Under the pieces are notes generated by a model. That model was not told where the DNA came from. It saw only the letters and a program-made list of their open reading frames with translations, and did no database searches. A stretch of DNA of 64,000 bases from Rhizobium sp. FKL33 (GTDB taxonomy: Bacteria; Pseudomonadota; Alphaproteobacteria; Rhizobiales; Rhizobiaceae): assembly GCF_005222915.1 (NCBI RefSeq), contig NZ_STFX01000001.1:186001-250000 (forward strand). Reading direction: 5' to 3'. Each line of letters opens with the position of its first letter. The stretch's first letter is position 1. The translations under genes were made by a program, and so were the position numbers. This document shows positions 1-10,811 of the stretch, piece after piece.

Positions 1-1256
1 TCGCTGTTGGTCTTCACCTTCGGAGGACGCATCTGATCCTGGCGCTCCCTGATGAACTCCAGCACGTCCCCGAGCCGCTTATTATCAGTGACGGCCGTAT
101 GAGTGACGCGCTGATCCTTGTCAAACACCGCGTAGGGCAGGGAGTGTCCTTTCCATCTGACATCGAGGCGTCCGTCGGCATAGGCATAGGTCTCGACATA
201 TTTGCCAGCCAGGCCACGCGACACCTCGGTCTCGGCAAGCATGACCTTCCTGCGTTCGAACGAGAAGCTGAGTTGGGAGCCGACATAACACTGCTCTCGC
301 TTGCAGAGAATGTCGCGAAGCCGGTCCGGCGCCATGTTCAGCGGACGATGCAGATTGTCGGGCCGGAAGGGTGTTCGTGCAAATCTCTGATTATGCTGGG
401 TAATGAAGCTCGGAAGAAATGCGTTTCCCGACTCCATGTCCGAAATGCCGGCGAGACGCAGTTCCTTGACCAGGCGGTCCTGCAAGGTCCGGTTCGCGCG
501 TTCGACACGTCCTTTGGCCTGACTGGAATTGGCGCAGAGAATCTCGATGTTGAGTTCCGACAGCGCTCGACCGAACTGCGTCATACCCTGACCATTGACG
601 GCATCCTTCTTCGCCACACGGAACACTGAATGCTTGTCGGAATAGAAGGCGACCGGGCAACCATGCTCCTGGAGATAGTCCTCAACGGCTTCGAAATAGG
701 TGAATGCGCTCTCCGACCGAACAAAGCGCAACTGCAACAATTTGCCCGTGGCATCGTCGATGAAGACCAGTAGCGTGCACATCGGGCCACGATCTTCGAA
801 CCAGCGATGCTCGGAACCGTCGATCTGCACCAGCTCGCCAAAGGCCTCGCGACGCAACCTCGGCTGATGGAAGGTCTTGCGCTGCTTTCGCGAGAGCCAG
901 ATACCGGCCTCGCTCATCCATTTGCGCAACGTCTCGCGGGAAACTGTCACGCCGTGCAGATCTTGCAGCTTCTCTGATGCCAACGAGGGACCGAAATCGA
1001 AGTATCGCTCTCGAACCAACGCGATGACATAGTCACGCACGCCATCGCGAATCCAATTGTTCGATGGTCGACCTCGAGCCTTGTGCCGGATCGCCGCGGC
1101 TCCATCTCGTTCAAACACATCAAGCAGCCGTCGGACCTGTCGGGTCGATATCGCCAGAACCGAACTCGCTGCAACAATCGTCATTCGACCTTCAACAATC
1201 TTCGACAGCACTTCGATACGCTGCAAATCGCGTTCGCTCATGACAATCAGTCCCAT
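1..1256 (-). CDS. ISNCY-family transposase with integrase catalytic core, C-terminus beyond the window
   Basis: Read on the minus strand, a single frame runs from an ATG at 1256 to the window edge with no stop, giving about 418 residues. The N-terminal third is a helix-turn-helix segment (SERDLQRIEVLSKIVEGRMT, then an ARGRPSNN linker), followed by an rve-type DDE core. Candidate catalytic residues are the Asp in LVQIDGSEHRWF, the Asp in FYSDKHSVF and the Glu in KGRVERANRT. The protein would catalyse cut-or-copy movement of its own element. The start at 1256 is preferred because GGGAGG lies about seven bases upstream; a second in-frame ATG at 1241 is possible. No internal stop or frameshift is seen, so it may be active. 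Confidence 0.9.
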   Translation of the reverse strand, partial: MGLIVMSERDLQRIEVLSKIVEGRMTIVAASSVLAISTRQVRRLLDVFERDGAAAIRHKARGRPSNNWIRDGVRDYVIALVRERYFDFGPSLASEKLQDLHGVTVSRETLRKWMSEAGIWLSRKQRKTFHQPRLRREAFGELVQIDGSEHRWFEDRGPMCTLLVFIDDATGKLLQLRFVRSESAFTYFEAVEDYLQEHGCPVAFYSDKHSVFRVAKKDAVNGQGMTQFGRALSELNIEILCANSSQAKGRVERANRTLQDRLVKELRLAGISDMESGNAFLPSFITQHNQRFARTPFRPDNLHRPLNMAPDRLRDILCKREQCYVGSQLSFSFERRKVMLAETEVSRGLAGKYVETYAYADGRLDVRWKGHSLPYAVFDKDQRVTHTAVTDNKRLGDVLEFIRERQDQMRPPKVKTNS

Positions 1257-1295
1257 CCTGCAGCCTCCCGCCAGCACTCAGAACCGGGGGAGAAT

Positions 1296-1335
1296 GACAT
1301 TCTTACTTTGCTGAGTTAGGACATTCTAACTTTGC
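1296..1335. repeat. Tandem 16-base units at the IS terminus
   Basis: GACATTCTTACTTTGC at 1296-1311 and GACATTCTAACTTTGC at 1320-1335 differ by one base and are spaced 24 bases start to start. They lie just outside the transposase start, so they are likely transposase-binding repeats at the end of the element. This role is inferred from position only. Confidence 0.6.
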
Positions 1336-1452
1336 GCCTACATACTTAAACATGATAAGATAGATTATGGAACATAATTGCCCGGCCTTTGCCGGCGATC
1401 GGCGACGATGGCGTGCGCCAAGTCTGCGCGCCGCCACCGGAGCCAATGCGGA

Positions 1453-1788
1453 TCATACCGCAATGAGGCCTGCGATGATATCCGTCGCCTTGTGGTCCGG
1501 ATCGACGCCGTCGATCAGGAAGACATCGCCGTCGGCGGCTTGCGTCCGCAACGACGCCAAGGCCTGATAAGCTGCGGATCGATACCAGCTGCGCGCGGCG
1601 GCCAGATCGGGAAAGGCAATCACGATCAGGTCGTCGGCGAAACGACCCTCCAACTCGTCCTTGGGGCCGCCATGGATGATGAAGCGGCCATCGTATGGCG
1701 CTAGCGTGGCGTCGATTCCTGTGAGGTAATCGATGATGCCAGGGTTGATGGTGATATTACGCAGATGCGCGACAGCGTAAGCGGTCAT
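1453..1788 (-). CDS. DUF1330 family protein
   Basis: This 111-residue protein has the typical length and start of the DUF1330 dimeric alpha-beta barrel family: MTAYAVAHLRNITINPGIIDY, then a GGPKDELEG segment and the conserved FPDLAAARSWYRSAAYQAL stretch. Family members are small cytoplasmic proteins without an established general reaction, structurally related to EthD and antibiotic-biosynthesis monooxygenases. It lies 13 bases downstream of the membrane-protein gene at 1802-2200 on the same strand, so the two are probably co-transcribed and controlled by the divergent XRE regulator. The family call is firm; the function is unknown. Confidence 0.8.
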   Translation of the reverse strand: MTAYAVAHLRNITINPGIIDYLTGIDATLAPYDGRFIIHGGPKDELEGRFADDLIVIAFPDLAAARSWYRSAAYQALASLRTQAADGDVFLIDGVDPDHKATDIIAGLIAV

Positions 1789-1801
1789 GGCGTATAGTCT
1801 C

Positions 1802-2200
1802 TCAGGTGGTGGCGAGCGCCGGTTTGGTCGCGGCGTGTTCAGCGATGGTCAGAAACGCGACGGCGGCGGCCTGAACGATCAGAAACGCCCAGCCGAGCGC
1901 GTTCGGCGAAATGACGCCTGTGACAGGCAGCGCCAGGCTGGCGAGGATCCAAACCGCATTGCCGGCAACGACCATATGGGCCGCCAGCGCTGGAATTGGC
2001 CGCAGCCGTGCGGTGATCGCCATGAAGGCCGCCACCGGCAGCAGCGCGACGCCGGCCCAGAACAGCAGCGGCGCCGGAATTCCGGTCCAGGCGCCGACCG
2101 GCGTGTGAAACAAGCCGAGCGCGGCGCCCATGCCGGCGCAGGTGCAGGCGTCCAGTATGAGCAGATTGGCGAGTGTCCAATGAGGTGGTCGCAGGTGCAT
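1802..2200 (-). CDS. Small integral membrane protein, about four helices, function unknown
   Basis: The product has 132 residues from the ATG at 2200 (MHLRPPHWTLANLLILDACTC). Its sequence is almost entirely hydrophobic, with about four membrane segments: around residues 11-30, 41-60, 69-90 and 96-118. A longer in-frame start at 2332 is unlikely, because it would run through the intergenic region and the palindrome at 2280-2296, and its extra residues look non-coding. The gene is divergent from the XRE/MmyB-type regulator and is followed closely by the DUF1330 gene. I do not recognise the family. The context suggests a small regulated stress or detoxification locus, which is inference. Confidence 0.65.
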   Translation of the reverse strand: MHLRPPHWTLANLLILDACTCAGMGAALGLFHTPVGAWTGIPAPLLFWAGVALLPVAAFMAITARLRPIPALAAHMVVAGNAVWILASLALPVTGVISPNALGWAFLIVQAAAVAFLTIAEHAATKPALATT

Positions 2201-2279
2201 GACAATGGCCTTTCGTGTCGTCGATGACCGGGATGGTCGATCGGTGACAGCCATTCTTGCGCATTTTGTTCTGGCGTCG

Positions 2280-2296
2280 ATTACCTCCGGGGTAAT
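2280..2296. promoter_or_regulatory. Palindromic operator candidate between divergent genes
   Basis: ATTACCTCCGGGGTAAT is a near-perfect inverted repeat with arms ATTACC and GGTAAT around a five-base centre. It sits between the membrane-protein start (2200) and the regulator start (2331), where an autoregulating repressor would bind. No binding data are available, so the regulator-site pairing is inferred. Confidence 0.5.
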
Positions 2297-2330
2297 AGGC
2301 TCGCATGACATCGAGGCGTTATGGTGGGAC

Positions 2331-3140
2331 ATGACACGATCGAAAACCGGTGCAGCAGGACAGATGTTGCGGGAATGGCGGCAAAGACGGCGCTACAGCC
2401 AGCTGGAACTCGCTCTGGAAGTCGAGATTTCGCAACGGCATCTGAGTTTCCTCGAAGCGGGCCGTTCGATGCCCAGCCGCGATATGGTTCTGCGCCTCTC
2501 AGACTGCCTCAAATTGCCGTTGCGCGCGCAAAACGCCCTGCTGCTGGCCGCCGGCTTTGCGCCCGCTTATGGCGAGAGGTCGCTCGCCGCGCCGGAACTG
2601 GAGGCGGCCAGGGGCGTGATCGACCGTCTGTTGCTGGGTCATGAGCCCCACCCTGCCCTTGCGGTCGATCGGCGCTGGACGCTGACTGCGGCCAACCGAG
2701 CCGTCGACGCGCTGATCAGAGGCGTTTCGGAAGAGCTTCTCACCGGCGAGGTCAATGTGCTGCGCCTCAGCCTGCATCCGGACGGCCTTGCCTCCCGCAT
2801 CGTGAATTTCAAACAGTGGCGCAGCCATATTCTCGCGCGGCTCGCCCATGACATCGAGATATCAGCCGATCCGGCCTTGGCTGTGTTGCTCGACGAATTG
2901 CGGTCCTATCCCACGCCCTCGCATGCGCTGGGAGACCGCGAAAGCAGCGCCGGCCTTCAAGCCATCGCCATCCCGCTCGTGCTCGACAGCAGAATCGGAC
3001 GGCTCGAATTTCTGAGCACGACCACGGTGTTCGGAACAGCCGTGGATGTCACGCTTGCCGATATCGTCATCGAGAGCTTTTTCCCCGCCAATGCGGAGAC
3101 GGCTGTGGCGATGGCGAACATGATGGCGGAAAACGGCTGA
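2331..3140 (+). CDS. XRE-family regulator with MmyB-type ligand-binding domain
   Basis: From the ATG at 2331 the protein has 269 residues. Residues about 10-68 form an XRE helix-turn-helix (MLREWRQRRRYSQLELALEV, ISQRHLSFLEAGRSMPSRDM). The rest resembles the MmyB-like ligand-binding domain, with the typical ALLLAAGFAPAYGER and HEPHPALAVDRRWTLTAANR segments. Proteins of this type usually control a neighbouring divergent gene in response to an unidentified ligand. Here the divergent partners are the membrane protein and DUF1330 genes. An upstream in-frame start at 2199 was rejected because it would cover the whole intergenic region and its palindrome. Family assignment is strong; target and ligand are unknown. 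Confidence 0.88.
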   Translation: MTRSKTGAAGQMLREWRQRRRYSQLELALEVEISQRHLSFLEAGRSMPSRDMVLRLSDCLKLPLRAQNALLLAAGFAPAYGERSLAAPELEAARGVIDRLLLGHEPHPALAVDRRWTLTAANRAVDALIRGVSEELLTGEVNVLRLSLHPDGLASRIVNFKQWRSHILARLAHDIEISADPALAVLLDELRSYPTPSHALGDRESSAGLQAIAIPLVLDSRIGRLEFLSTTTVFGTAVDVTLADIVIESFFPANAETAVAMANMMAENG

Positions 3141-3171
3141 ACCAAGGGAATTCCCGGGTTCGATTGGGCGC

Positions 3172-3201
3172 AAAAAACGGCGACCGGTTGCCCGGCCGCC
3201 G
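3172..3201 (-). terminator. Rho-independent terminator of gyrA
   Basis: On the minus strand a ten-pair stem (CGGCGGCCGG pairing with CCGGTCGCCG, one G-T pair) with a four-base loop is followed by six T residues. It starts 27 bases past the gyrA stop. Confidence 0.85.
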
Positions 3202-3227
3202 TCGATTACGTCATGTCCGTCCACCGC

Positions 3228-6008
3228 TTATTCGGCGTCGGAGCCCCCATCGGTTTCAGCCGGGGCTGCGGATGTCTCGGCGGCGTCGCCCGCAGCCTCG
3301 TCATCCTCCGGCTCGCTGATGCGCTCGACCGAGACAACCTTTTCATCGGCGGCGGTCGAGAAGATCGTCACGCCCTTGGTGGCGCGGCTGGCGATGCGGA
3401 TGCCGTTGACCGGCACGCGGATCAGCTGGCCGCCATCGGAGACCAGCATGATCTGGTCGGCGTCCTCGATCGGGAATGCGGCGACGAGTTCGCCGATCTC
3501 GTTGGTCTTCGACGTGTCGGTGGCGCGGATGCCCTTGCCGCCGCGGCCTGAGATGCGGAAGTCGTAGGACGACGAGCGCTTGCCATAGCCTTTCTCGGAC
3601 ACGGTCAGCACGAATTGTTCGCGCGCCCTGAGCTCCTGGTAGCGGTCTTCGCTGAGATCGCCGACTTCGCCGACTTCCTCGCCCACCAGCGCCACATCGT
3701 CTTCCTCCACGCCCATGGCGCGGCGTTCCGCCGTCGAGCGCTTGAGATAGGCGGCGCGCTCGGAGGCGTCGGCGTCGACATGGCCGAGGATGGTCATCGA
3801 GATCAGCCGGTCGCTGTCGGCCAGCGAAATGCCGCGCACCCCGATCGAATTGCGGCCGGCGAAGACGCGGACCTCATCGACCTGGAAGCGGATCGCCTGG
3901 CCGAGCGCGGTGGTCAGCAGCACGTCGTCGCGCTCGGTGCAGGTTTCCACCGAGAGGATTTCGTCGCCCTCTTCCTCGAGCTTCATCGCGATCTTGCCGT
4001 TGCGGTTGACCTGGATGAAGTCCGAGAGCTTGTTGCGCCGGACGGTGCCGCGGGTGGTCGCGAACATCACGTCGAGATTGGCCCAGCTGTCCTCGTCCTC
4101 CGGCAGCGGCATGATCGTGGTGATGCGTTCGCCGCGCTCCAAAGGCAACATGTTGATCAGCGCCTTGCCGCGCGAGGTCGGCGTGCCGATCGGCAGACGC
4201 CAGACCTTTTCCTTGTAGACGATGCCGCGCGAAGAGAAGAACAGCACCGGCGTATGGGTGTTGGCCACAAACAGCCGCGTGACGAAATCCTCGTCGCGGG
4301 TCGCCATGCCGGAGCGGCCCTTGCCGCCGCGGCGCTGGGCGCGATAGGTCGCGAGCGGCACGCGCTTCACATAGCCGGCATGCGAGACGGTGACCACCAT
4401 GTCCTCGCGGGCGATGAGATCCTCGTCGTCCATGTCAGGACCGCCTTCGACGATCTCGGTGCGGCGCGGCGTGCCGAATTCGTCGCGCACGGCGGCGAGC
4501 TCGTCCTTGACGATGGTCATGATGCGCAGGCGCGAGCTGAGAATGTCGAGGTAGTCCTTGATCTCGGCGCCGATCTTGTTGAGTTCGTCGCCGATTTCGT
4601 CGCGGCCCAGCGCGGTCAGGCGCTGCAGGCGCAGATCGAGAATGGCGCGGGCCTGCTCTTCCGAGAGGTTGTAGGTGCCGTCGTCATTGATCCGATGGCG
4701 CGGATCGTCGATCAGGCGGATCAGCGAATCGACGTCCTGGGCCGGCCAACGGCGGGTCATCAACTGCTCGCGGGCCGTCTGCGGATCGGGCGCGCGGCGG
4801 ATGAGGTTGATGACTTCGTCGATATTGGCGACCGCAATGGCGAGACCGACCAAGACATGGGCGCGGTCGCGGACCTTGCGCAGCAGGAACTTGGTGCGCC
4901 GGCTCACCACTTCCTCGCGGAAGGCGATGAAGGCCTTGAGCATGTCGATCAGCGTCAGCTGTTCCGGCTTGCCGCCGTTCAGCGCCACCATGTTGCAGCC
5001 GAAAGAGGTCTGCAGCGGCGTGTAGCGATAGAGCTGGTTGAGGATCACCTCGGCATTGGCGTCCTTCTTGAGCTCGATGACGACGCGATAGCCTTCGCGG
5101 TCGGATTCGTCGCGCAGGTCGGAAATGCCTTCGATGCGCTTGTCGCGCACCAGCTCGGCCATTTTCTCGATCATCGTCGACTTGTTCACCTGATACGGGA
5201 TCTCGGTGATGATGATCTGTTCGCGGTCGTTGCGCATCGGCTCGATGCGGGCGCGGCCGCGCATGATGACCGACCCCCTGCCCGTCTCATAGGCCTGGCG
5301 CACGCCGGCGCGGCCGAGGATCATGGCGCCGGTCGGGAAATCGGGACCGGGCACGATCTCCATGATCTGCAACAGGTCCAAACCGGGATTGTCGATCAGC
5401 GCGATGCAGGCGTTGATGACTTCGCCGAGATTGTGCGGCGGAATATTGGTCGCCATGCCGACCGCGATGCCACCCGCGCCATTGACCAGAAGGTTCGGGA
5501 ATTTCGCGGGGATGACGACGGGCTCGCTCAGCGTTCCGTCATAGTTGTCGCGGAAATCGACCGTTTCCTTGTCGATGTCGTCAAGCAGCGAATGCGCGGC
5601 CTTTTCGAGGCGGCATTCGGTATAGCGCTCGGCCGCCGGCGGATCGCCGTCGACGGAACCGAAATTGCCCTGACCATCGATCAGCGGCAGCCGGAGCGAC
5701 CAATCCTGCGCCATGCGGGCCAGCGCGTCATAGATCGCGGCGTTGCCGTGCGGATGGAACTTACCCATCACGTCGCCGGTCACGCGGGCGCATTTGACGT
5801 ATTTCTTGTTCCAGTCGATGCCCAGTTCGTTCATGCCGAACAGAATGCGGCGATGCACGGGCTTCAATCCGTCGCGCACATCAGGGAGCGCGCGCGAGAC
5901 GATCACGCTCATGGCGTAATCGAGATAGGATCGCTGCATTTCCTCGACGATGGAGATGGGCTCGATGCCGCTGGGGCCTTGGCCGCCGGGGGGGACAATC
6001 TCGGTCAA
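3228..6008 (-). CDS. gyrA: DNA gyrase subunit A
   Basis: GyrA is the DNA-cleaving subunit of gyrase, which introduces negative supercoils using ATP hydrolysed by GyrB. The 926-residue product is full length. The N-terminal breakage-reunion domain contains the active-site Arg128-Tyr129 pair in [12 protein letters not shown]. The C-terminal beta-pinwheel carries an intact GyrA box QRRGGKG at residues 558-564. The quinolone-resistance region reads [17 protein letters not shown], so the position equivalent to E. coli Ser83 is Ala90 and that of Asp82 is Asn89, while Asp87 is kept (Asp94). The start is TTG at 6008, matching the usual N-terminus of alphaproteobacterial GyrA. An acidic tail of about 25 residues ends the protein. 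A strong terminator follows. Confidence 0.98.
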   Translation of the reverse strand: MTEIVPPGGQGPSGIEPISIVEEMQRSYLDYAMSVIVSRALPDVRDGLKPVHRRILFGMNELGIDWNKKYVKCARVTGDVMGKFHPHGNAAIYDALARMAQDWSLRLPLIDGQGNFGSVDGDPPAAERYTECRLEKAAHSLLDDIDKETVDFRDNYDGTLSEPVVIPAKFPNLLVNGAGGIAVGMATNIPPHNLGEVINACIALIDNPGLDLLQIMEIVPGPDFPTGAMILGRAGVRQAYETGRGSVIMRGRARIEPMRNDREQIIITEIPYQVNKSTMIEKMAELVRDKRIEGISDLRDESDREGYRVVIELKKDANAEVILNQLYRYTPLQTSFGCNMVALNGGKPEQLTLIDMLKAFIAFREEVVSRRTKFLLRKVRDRAHVLVGLAIAVANIDEVINLIRRAPDPQTAREQLMTRRWPAQDVDSLIRLIDDPRHRINDDGTYNLSEEQARAILDLRLQRLTALGRDEIGDELNKIGAEIKDYLDILSSRLRIMTIVKDELAAVRDEFGTPRRTEIVEGGPDMDDEDLIAREDMVVTVSHAGYVKRVPLATYRAQRRGGKGRSGMATRDEDFVTRLFVANTHTPVLFFSSRGIVYKEKVWRLPIGTPTSRGKALINMLPLERGERITTIMPLPEDEDSWANLDVMFATTRGTVRRNKLSDFIQVNRNGKIAMKLEEEGDEILSVETCTERDDVLLTTALGQAIRFQVDEVRVFAGRNSIGVRGISLADSDRLISMTILGHVDADASERAAYLKRSTAERRAMGVEEDDVALVGEEVGEVGDLSEDRYQELRAREQFVLTVSEKGYGKRSSSYDFRISGRGGKGIRATDTSKTNEIGELVAAFPIEDADQIMLVSDGGQLIRVPVNGIRIASRATKGVTIFSTAADEKVVSVERISEPEDDEAAGDAAETSAAPAETDGGSDAE

Positions 6009-6193
6009 TCTGGTCTCAATCTCTCAAACGGAATCAATGCCGCCGTTATAGCGGAACAGCCGGTTGAAGGCCAATTTCATGGCGGCTTTATGAACAGTTC
6101 TTTCCCGGCAAGCGCTGATATTTTCGGCTTTTTAGCCCTTGCTTGCGCTGATGCAGCCGGCTCGATACAGATGGAGCAAAACAGGGGAAAAAC

Positions 6194-6835
6194 ATGGCCA
6201 ATCTGGAAGCGATGATCAACGCCTTCACCACGCTTCTGGTGACCACCGATCCGCCGGGACTGGCGCCGATCTTTCTCGGGCTGACGGCAGGCATGACCCA
6301 GGCGCAACGACGCCATACGGCGCTGCGCGGCACGCTGATCGCCTTCGGCATCCTCGCCGTCTTCGCCATTTTCGGCGCCAGCATCCTCTCGGTGCTCGGC
6401 ATTTCGCTGCCAGCCTTCCGTATTGCCGGCGGCCTGCTGCTGTTCTTCATCGCCTTCGAGATGATTTTCGAGAAGCGGCAGGAGCGGAAGGAAAAGACCA
6501 CGGAGACCGCTATCACGCGGGATCACATTCACAACCTCAGCGTCTTTCCGCTGGCGATCCCGCTGATCTCAGGCCCCGGCGCGATTTCGGCGACGATCCT
6601 GCTCGCCGGCAATTTCAGACCGCCGCTCGAGCGCGCGCAGCTGATCCTGGTGATCGCGGCGGTGTTCCTGGTCATTTTCGCAGCCCTGATCATCGCCGAC
6701 AGGCTGGATCGTTACTTGGGCCAGACGGGCCGGGCGATCCTCACCCGGCTCCTGGGCGTGCTGCTCTCGGCGCTGGCGGTGCAATTCGTCATCGACGGGC
6801 TGCGAGCCACGTTGACGGTCTACACCGGGCCCTGA
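6194..6835 (+). CDS. MarC family integral membrane protein
   Basis: This 213-residue protein belongs to the MarC/YchE family: about six membrane helices, with the conserved TTDPPGLAPIFLGLT motif near residues 17-31 and PLAIPLISGPGAIS near 119-132. The family sits in the inner membrane. An earlier proposal that MarC affects multidrug resistance is not supported, and no substrate is established. It lies between gyrA and ssb, divergent from gyrA and convergent with ssb, an arrangement found in many Rhizobiales. Its length matches the family and the sequence shows nothing abnormal. Confidence 0.9.
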   Translation: MANLEAMINAFTTLLVTTDPPGLAPIFLGLTAGMTQAQRRHTALRGTLIAFGILAVFAIFGASILSVLGISLPAFRIAGGLLLFFIAFEMIFEKRQERKEKTTETAITRDHIHNLSVFPLAIPLISGPGAISATILLAGNFRPPLERAQLILVIAAVFLVIFAALIIADRLDRYLGQTGRAILTRLLGVLLSALAVQFVIDGLRATLTVYTGP

Positions 6836-6850
6836 CGAGTAACCACGCAT

Positions 6851-6879
6851 AAAAAATGCCCCCGGTTTCCCGGAGGCAT
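6851..6879 (-). terminator. Rho-independent terminator of ssb
   Basis: On the minus strand, ATGCCTCCGG and CCGGGGGCAT form a ten-position stem with one mismatch around a GAAA loop, followed by a run of six T. It lies 26 bases past the ssb stop, between convergent marC and ssb. Confidence 0.8.
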
Positions 6880-6904
6880 AGCGTCATCGTCAAGACATTC
6901 GTTC

Positions 6905-7435
6905 TCAGAACGGGATATCGTCGTCCATGTCCCGCGAGAAGGACGGGGCGCTCTGCGGCGCGCGGCTGGGCTGCGAGGAGCGAGCGCCGCGGTCGTTGCC
7001 GCCATAGCCGCCGCCACCGCCGAAGCCGGAATCCATGTCGTCATAGCCGCCGCCCTGCGCCGCGCCGCGCCCGCCGCCTTCGCCGCGACCGTCGAGCATG
7101 GTCAGCGTCGAACTGAAGCCCTGCAGCACGACTTCCGTCGTGTAGCGGTCATTGCCGGTCTGATCCTGCCATTTGCGGGTCTGCAGCGCGCCTTCGATAT
7201 AGAGCTTGGCGCCCTTTTTCACATATTGCTCGACCACCTTGCAGAGGCCTTCATTGAAGACCACGACATTGTGCCATTCGGTCTTTTCCTTGCGCTCGCC
7301 GGAATTGCGGTCGCGCCAGGTTTCCGAAGTGGCGATCCGGAGATTGGCGATGGGACGCCCGTCCTGGGTGCGGCGGATTTCGGGATCCGCGCCGACATTG
7401 CCAACCAGAATGACCTTGTTTACACTGCCCGCCAT
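6905..7435 (-). CDS. ssb: Single-stranded DNA-binding protein
   Basis: SSB coats single-stranded DNA as a tetramer during replication, repair and recombination. The 176-residue product has a normal OB-fold domain (residues about 1-112; MAGSVNKVILVGNVGADPEI and EWHNVVVFNEGLCKVVEQYV). A glycine-rich disordered linker follows, ending in the acidic tip DMDDDIPF that recruits partner proteins. The gene is divergent from uvrA and shares a 267-base intergenic region that contains a LexA-type box, so both are probably SOS regulated. The start at 7435 is the only one consistent with the family N-terminus. Confidence 0.98.
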   Translation of the reverse strand: MAGSVNKVILVGNVGADPEIRRTQDGRPIANLRIATSETWRDRNSGERKEKTEWHNVVVFNEGLCKVVEQYVKKGAKLYIEGALQTRKWQDQTGNDRYTTEVVLQGFSSTLTMLDGRGEGGGRGAAQGGGYDDMDSGFGGGGGYGGNDRGARSSQPSRAPQSAPSFSRDMDDDIPF

Positions 7436-7560
7436 CGCTAAATCCTATCCACAAAATCGGCAAACCGCCGTCCATCAACTGAGGGGCGAAGAATAACCCT
7501 TCAAGGGAGCCGGCGCGCCCCCACATGAGTCCAATCCACAGAAAATCCGGGCTTCCATTC

Positions 7561-7575
7561 GTTCGCATTTTGTTC
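7561..7575. promoter_or_regulatory. LexA (SOS) box between ssb and uvrA
   Basis: GTTCGCATTTTGTTC is an exact match to the alphaproteobacterial LexA operator GTTC-N7-GTTC. It lies 125 bases before the ssb start and 127 bases before uvrA, in the shared divergent promoter region. Control of both genes by LexA follows from knowledge of this operator class. Confidence 0.85.
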
Positions 7576-7702
7576 TAGTCGTTTTTATCGCGACAGTCAA
7601 TGGAATCGACCTTGTGGAAAATCGGGTTTTCACCCGGCCGCGGCGACCCCGGCGCGCAGCATGGGCGTATAAGGGCGAAAGAACAGGCGAGACACAGGCA
7701 TC

Positions 7703-10624
<2,922 letters not shown>

Positions 10625-10666
10625 CCGCCGTACCAACGGTTTCCGCTGTGCGCTCAAGATCTGGCT

Positions 10667-10684
10667 TCGTCATAAAACTGTCAT
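10667..10684 (+). promoter_or_regulatory. PHO box (PhoB site) upstream of the Na/Pi-type gene
   Basis: TCGTCATAAAACTGTCAT consists of a 5/7 match and an exact match to the PhoB heptamer CTGTCAT, separated by AAAA, which fits the 11-base periodicity of PHO boxes. It lies 128 bases upstream of the proposed TTG start. Phosphate-starvation control of the downstream gene is inferred. Confidence 0.75.
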
Positions 10685-10811
10685 AAACGCCGCAGGCGGG
10701 ACAGTGACGCCGCGTTTGGGATTGAACGGACGATAGAAAGGCCCGATACAGGTCGACGTGATATTTTTCAAGTTCACGTATCGATCCTTTCTTTTTTCGG
10801 AGGCCTCGCCC

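Larger units (their letters stand above)
1..1335 (-). mobile_element. ISNCY-family insertion sequence, left part missing (runs off window edge)
   Basis: The block carries one long transposase frame on the minus strand that is still open at base 1. Beyond the gene start, at 1296-1335, lie two near-identical 16-base units that look like the terminal repeats of the element. Only the upstream end of the element is visible, so the opposite terminus and any target-site duplication cannot be assessed. Sequence to the right of about 1336 is AT-richer and lacks the repeat, which fits an element border there. Confidence 0.8.

Noticed and set aside
391-1177. Several short overlapping minus-strand frames suggesting a frameshifted transposase
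   Set aside because: Direct translation shows one uninterrupted transposase frame from 1256 to the window edge; the short frames are other phases of the same DNA.
3615-6215. 866-codon open frame on the plus strand across gyrA
   Set aside because: It is the antisense shadow of gyrA; high third-position GC removes stops in the mirrored frame. Its product is low-complexity Arg/Ala/Gly/His-rich with no domain.
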